Positions 4,586-6,167 of a DNA stretch of 6,167 bases are shown piece by piece (position 1 is the stretch's first letter; each line of letters begins with the position of its first letter). A model generated the notes under the pieces. It did not search any database, was not told where the DNA came from, and was given only the letters and a program-made list of their open reading frames with translations. A program made the position numbers and the translations under genes. This stretch comes from Gammaproteobacteria bacterium (GTDB lineage: Bacteria; Pseudomonadota; Gammaproteobacteria; HK1), in assembly GCA_020444775.1 (NCBI GenBank), contig JAGRHX010000541.1, positions 1 through 6,167 on the forward strand. The letters are read 5' to 3'.

Positions 4586-6167
4586 CGCGTTGGCGGTCGG
4601 TGATGATCATGTCCGCCGCCTTCTCGGCCACCATGATCACGGGCGCGTTGATGTTGCCCGAGGGCATGGTCGGCATGACAGAGGCATCGACCACCCGCAG
4701 CCCATCGAGTCCACGCAGTCTGAGCCGGTCGTCGACCACCGCCATCGGGTCGCCATCCGGTCCCATCTTGCAGGTGCCCATGACGTGATAGGTGGTTGCG
4801 CCGGTGCGGCGGGCAAAATCGAGCAACGCTTCGTCGCTGTTGCATTTGCTGCCGGGATTCATCTCGAAGGCACGATAAGCATCGAAGGCGTGCGCCTCGC
4901 CGAGCTGCCGCACGGCACGCAGTCCGGCGACCAGGGTCTCGCAGTCGAGCGGATCGCTGAGGAAGTTCGGTCGGATGAGCGGCGCGGCGAACGGATCGGT
5001 CGAGCCGATGTGAATGCTGCCTTGACTTTCGGGCCGACACTGATAGACACCGATGGTCATGCCCGGCTCGCGGTCGAACTTGCGGGTCTTCGGATCGCTG
5101 AAACTGCCGTGGGCGAAGAACAGCTGGCAATCGGGACTGTCCAGCTCGGCGCGACTGCGTATGAAGCCATGGCCGATGCCGGCGCTGAAGGTGAGCATGC
5201 CTCTGCGACCCAGCGCATAGCGCAGCACCTCGCCGAGCAGACGCAGACCGCGGCTACCCTCGTTGAGCGTGATGCGCTGCGTGACCCGCCAGTTGATACG
5301 TGCCGCGTAGTGGTCGCGGTAGTTCTCGCCCACGCCGGGCAGGGCGTGACGTACCTCGATACCCAGCTGCTTCAGCAATGCCGGCTGGCCGATGCCGGAC
5401 AGCTCGAGCAACTGCGGTGATTGAACCGCGCCCGAGCACAGACAGACCGAGCCGGCGGCCTGGGCCTGTAGGCGCTGCCCGTCCCGCTGGTACTCGACAC
5501 CGGTCACTCGCTGGCCGTCGATCAGCAGCCGGGTAGCACGGGCCTGGGTCTGGATCTCCAGATTCGGGCGATTACGCACCGGCTGCAGATAGGCGGTGGC
5601 GGCGCTCTCGCGCCGACCGTCGCGCTGCGTGACCTGGTAGTAGCCGAAACCATCCTGGCGCTTGCCGTTGTAGTCGGGGTTGCGCTCGTAGCCGCATTCC
5701 ACGCCGGCGTCGACGAAGGCGTCCACCAGCACGTGCCGCTCGCGCAGGTCGGCGACGTTCAACGGCCCGTCGCCGCCGCGTATCTCGTCACCGCCACGCT
5801 CGAAACGCTCGGCCTTGCGGAAGTACGGCAGCACGTCCTCGAACGACCAGCCGCGATTGCCGAGCTGGCTCCAGGTGTCGTAGTCGAGCGGCTGGCCACG
5901 CACGTAGAGCATGCCGTTGATCGCGCTGGACCCGCCCAGCCCTCGACCACGTGGGATCGGGATCCGCCGGCCGTTAACGTTGTCCTCCGGCTCGGTTTCG
6001 AAGAGCCAGTTGAAGGTCGGGTGGGTGAGTAGCTTCTGGAAGCCCACCGGGACCTTGATCCAGAGGTTGTCGGTCTCGCCGCCCGCTTCCAGCAGCAGCA
6101 CCCGGGTGCCGGGGTCCGCGCTCAGTCGATTGGCCAGCACGCAGCCCGCCGAGCCGCCGCCGATGAT
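4575..6167 (-). CDS. GMC-family FAD-dependent oxidoreductase (choline/alcohol dehydrogenase type), N-terminus cut by window edge
   Basis: The visible 530 residues begin at IIGGGSAGC, the dinucleotide-binding GxGxxG of the FAD domain, so only a handful of N-terminal residues lie beyond the window. A start at the internal GTG (6140) would delete this motif and is rejected. Numbering from the first visible residue, Glu27 (in LLLEAGG) is the expected FAD-ribose ligand. The two GMC signature segments are GRGLGGSSAINGMLYVRG (74-91) and GAVQSPQLLELSGIG (246-260). The catalytic His is His461 in YHVMGTCKMG, and the paired Asn lies in SGNIN (503-507), probably the last Asn. Members such as BetA choline dehydrogenase and AlkJ-like alcohol dehydrogenases oxidise alcohols to aldehydes, passing electrons to the respiratory chain or oxygen. 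Length is normal and no frame break is seen. No betaine genes (betB, betI) are visible, so the betA name is not given. It converges on the PEP-CTERM gene and is separated from the dioxygenase group by that gene. Confidence 0.92.
   Translation of the reverse strand: MIGGGSAGCVLANRLSADPGTRVLLLEAGGETDNLWIKVPVGFQKLLTHPTFNWLFETEPEDNVNGRRIPIPRGRGLGGSSAINGMLYVRGQPLDYDTWSQLGNRGWSFEDVLPYFRKAERFERGGDEIRGGDGPLNVADLRERHVLVDAFVDAGVECGYERNPDYNGKRQDGFGYYQVTQRDGRRESAATAYLQPVRNRPNLEIQTQARATRLLIDGQRVTGVEYQRDGQRLQAQAAGSVCLCSGAVQSPQLLELSGIGQPALLKQLGIEVRHALPGVGENYRDHYAARINWRVTQRITLNEGSRGLRLLGEVLRYALGRRGMLTFSAGIGHGFIRSRAELDSPDCQLFFAHGSFSDPKTRKFDREPGMTIGVYQCRPESQGSIHIGSTDPFAAPLIRPNFLSDPLDCETLVAGLRAVRQLGEAHAFDAYRAFEMNPGSKCNSDEALLDFARRTGATTYHVMGTCKMGPDGDPMAVVDDRLRLRGLDGLRVVDASVMPTMPSGNINAPVIMVAEKAADMIITDRQRART

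Noticed and set aside
4590..5420. Plus-strand frame of 276 residues opposite the GMC gene
   Set aside because: The GMC frame carries all family motifs; this frame is an antisense shadow typical of high-GC DNA, as is the 444-1115 frame opposite the ThDP enzyme.

Overview
This is a high-GC bacterial window with long, densely packed reading frames. It most likely comes from a Pseudomonadota species that makes surface or exopolysaccharide-associated proteins, because one gene encodes a protein with a PEP-CTERM (exosortase) sorting tail. The genus cannot be fixed from the sequence. There are five protein genes, no RNA genes, and no recognisable insertion sequence, CRISPR array or prophage.

Layout, left to right. 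On the minus strand (transcribed right to left) lies a three-gene group: a TauD/TfdA-type Fe(II)/2-oxoglutarate dioxygenase (3435 to 2575), a 207-bp gap, a CoxG-like SRPBCC protein with a long linker and a C-terminal membrane-tail-like helix (2367 to 1678), and, only 4 bp further, a thiamine-diphosphate enzyme of the acetolactate synthase / 2-hydroxyacyl-CoA lyase / pyruvate oxidase superfamily (1673 to 3). A 330-bp divergent intergenic region (3436-3765) separates the dioxygenase from the plus-strand PEP-CTERM gene (3766-4443). That region carries a candidate sigma-54 (-24/-12) promoter for the PEP-CTERM gene. A convergent intergenic region follows, with a 15-bp perfect hairpin closed by a C(TTCG)G tetraloop and a second 8-bp hairpin whose loop holds the stop codon of the last gene. 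That gene is a GMC-family FAD oxidoreductase on the minus strand (6167 to 4575), cut at its N-terminus by the window edge.

How the genes may work together (inference). The dioxygenase, ThDP enzyme and GMC oxidoreductase are all typical of small-molecule catabolism: oxygenative hydroxylation, C-C cleavage or carboligation, and alcohol oxidation. The tight coupling of a quinone-carrier-like CoxG homologue to the ThDP enzyme, with no CO dehydrogenase genes in view, is the most unusual arrangement here. The PEP-CTERM gene looks like an independent unit with its own promoter and terminator. No substrate can be assigned from sequence alone.
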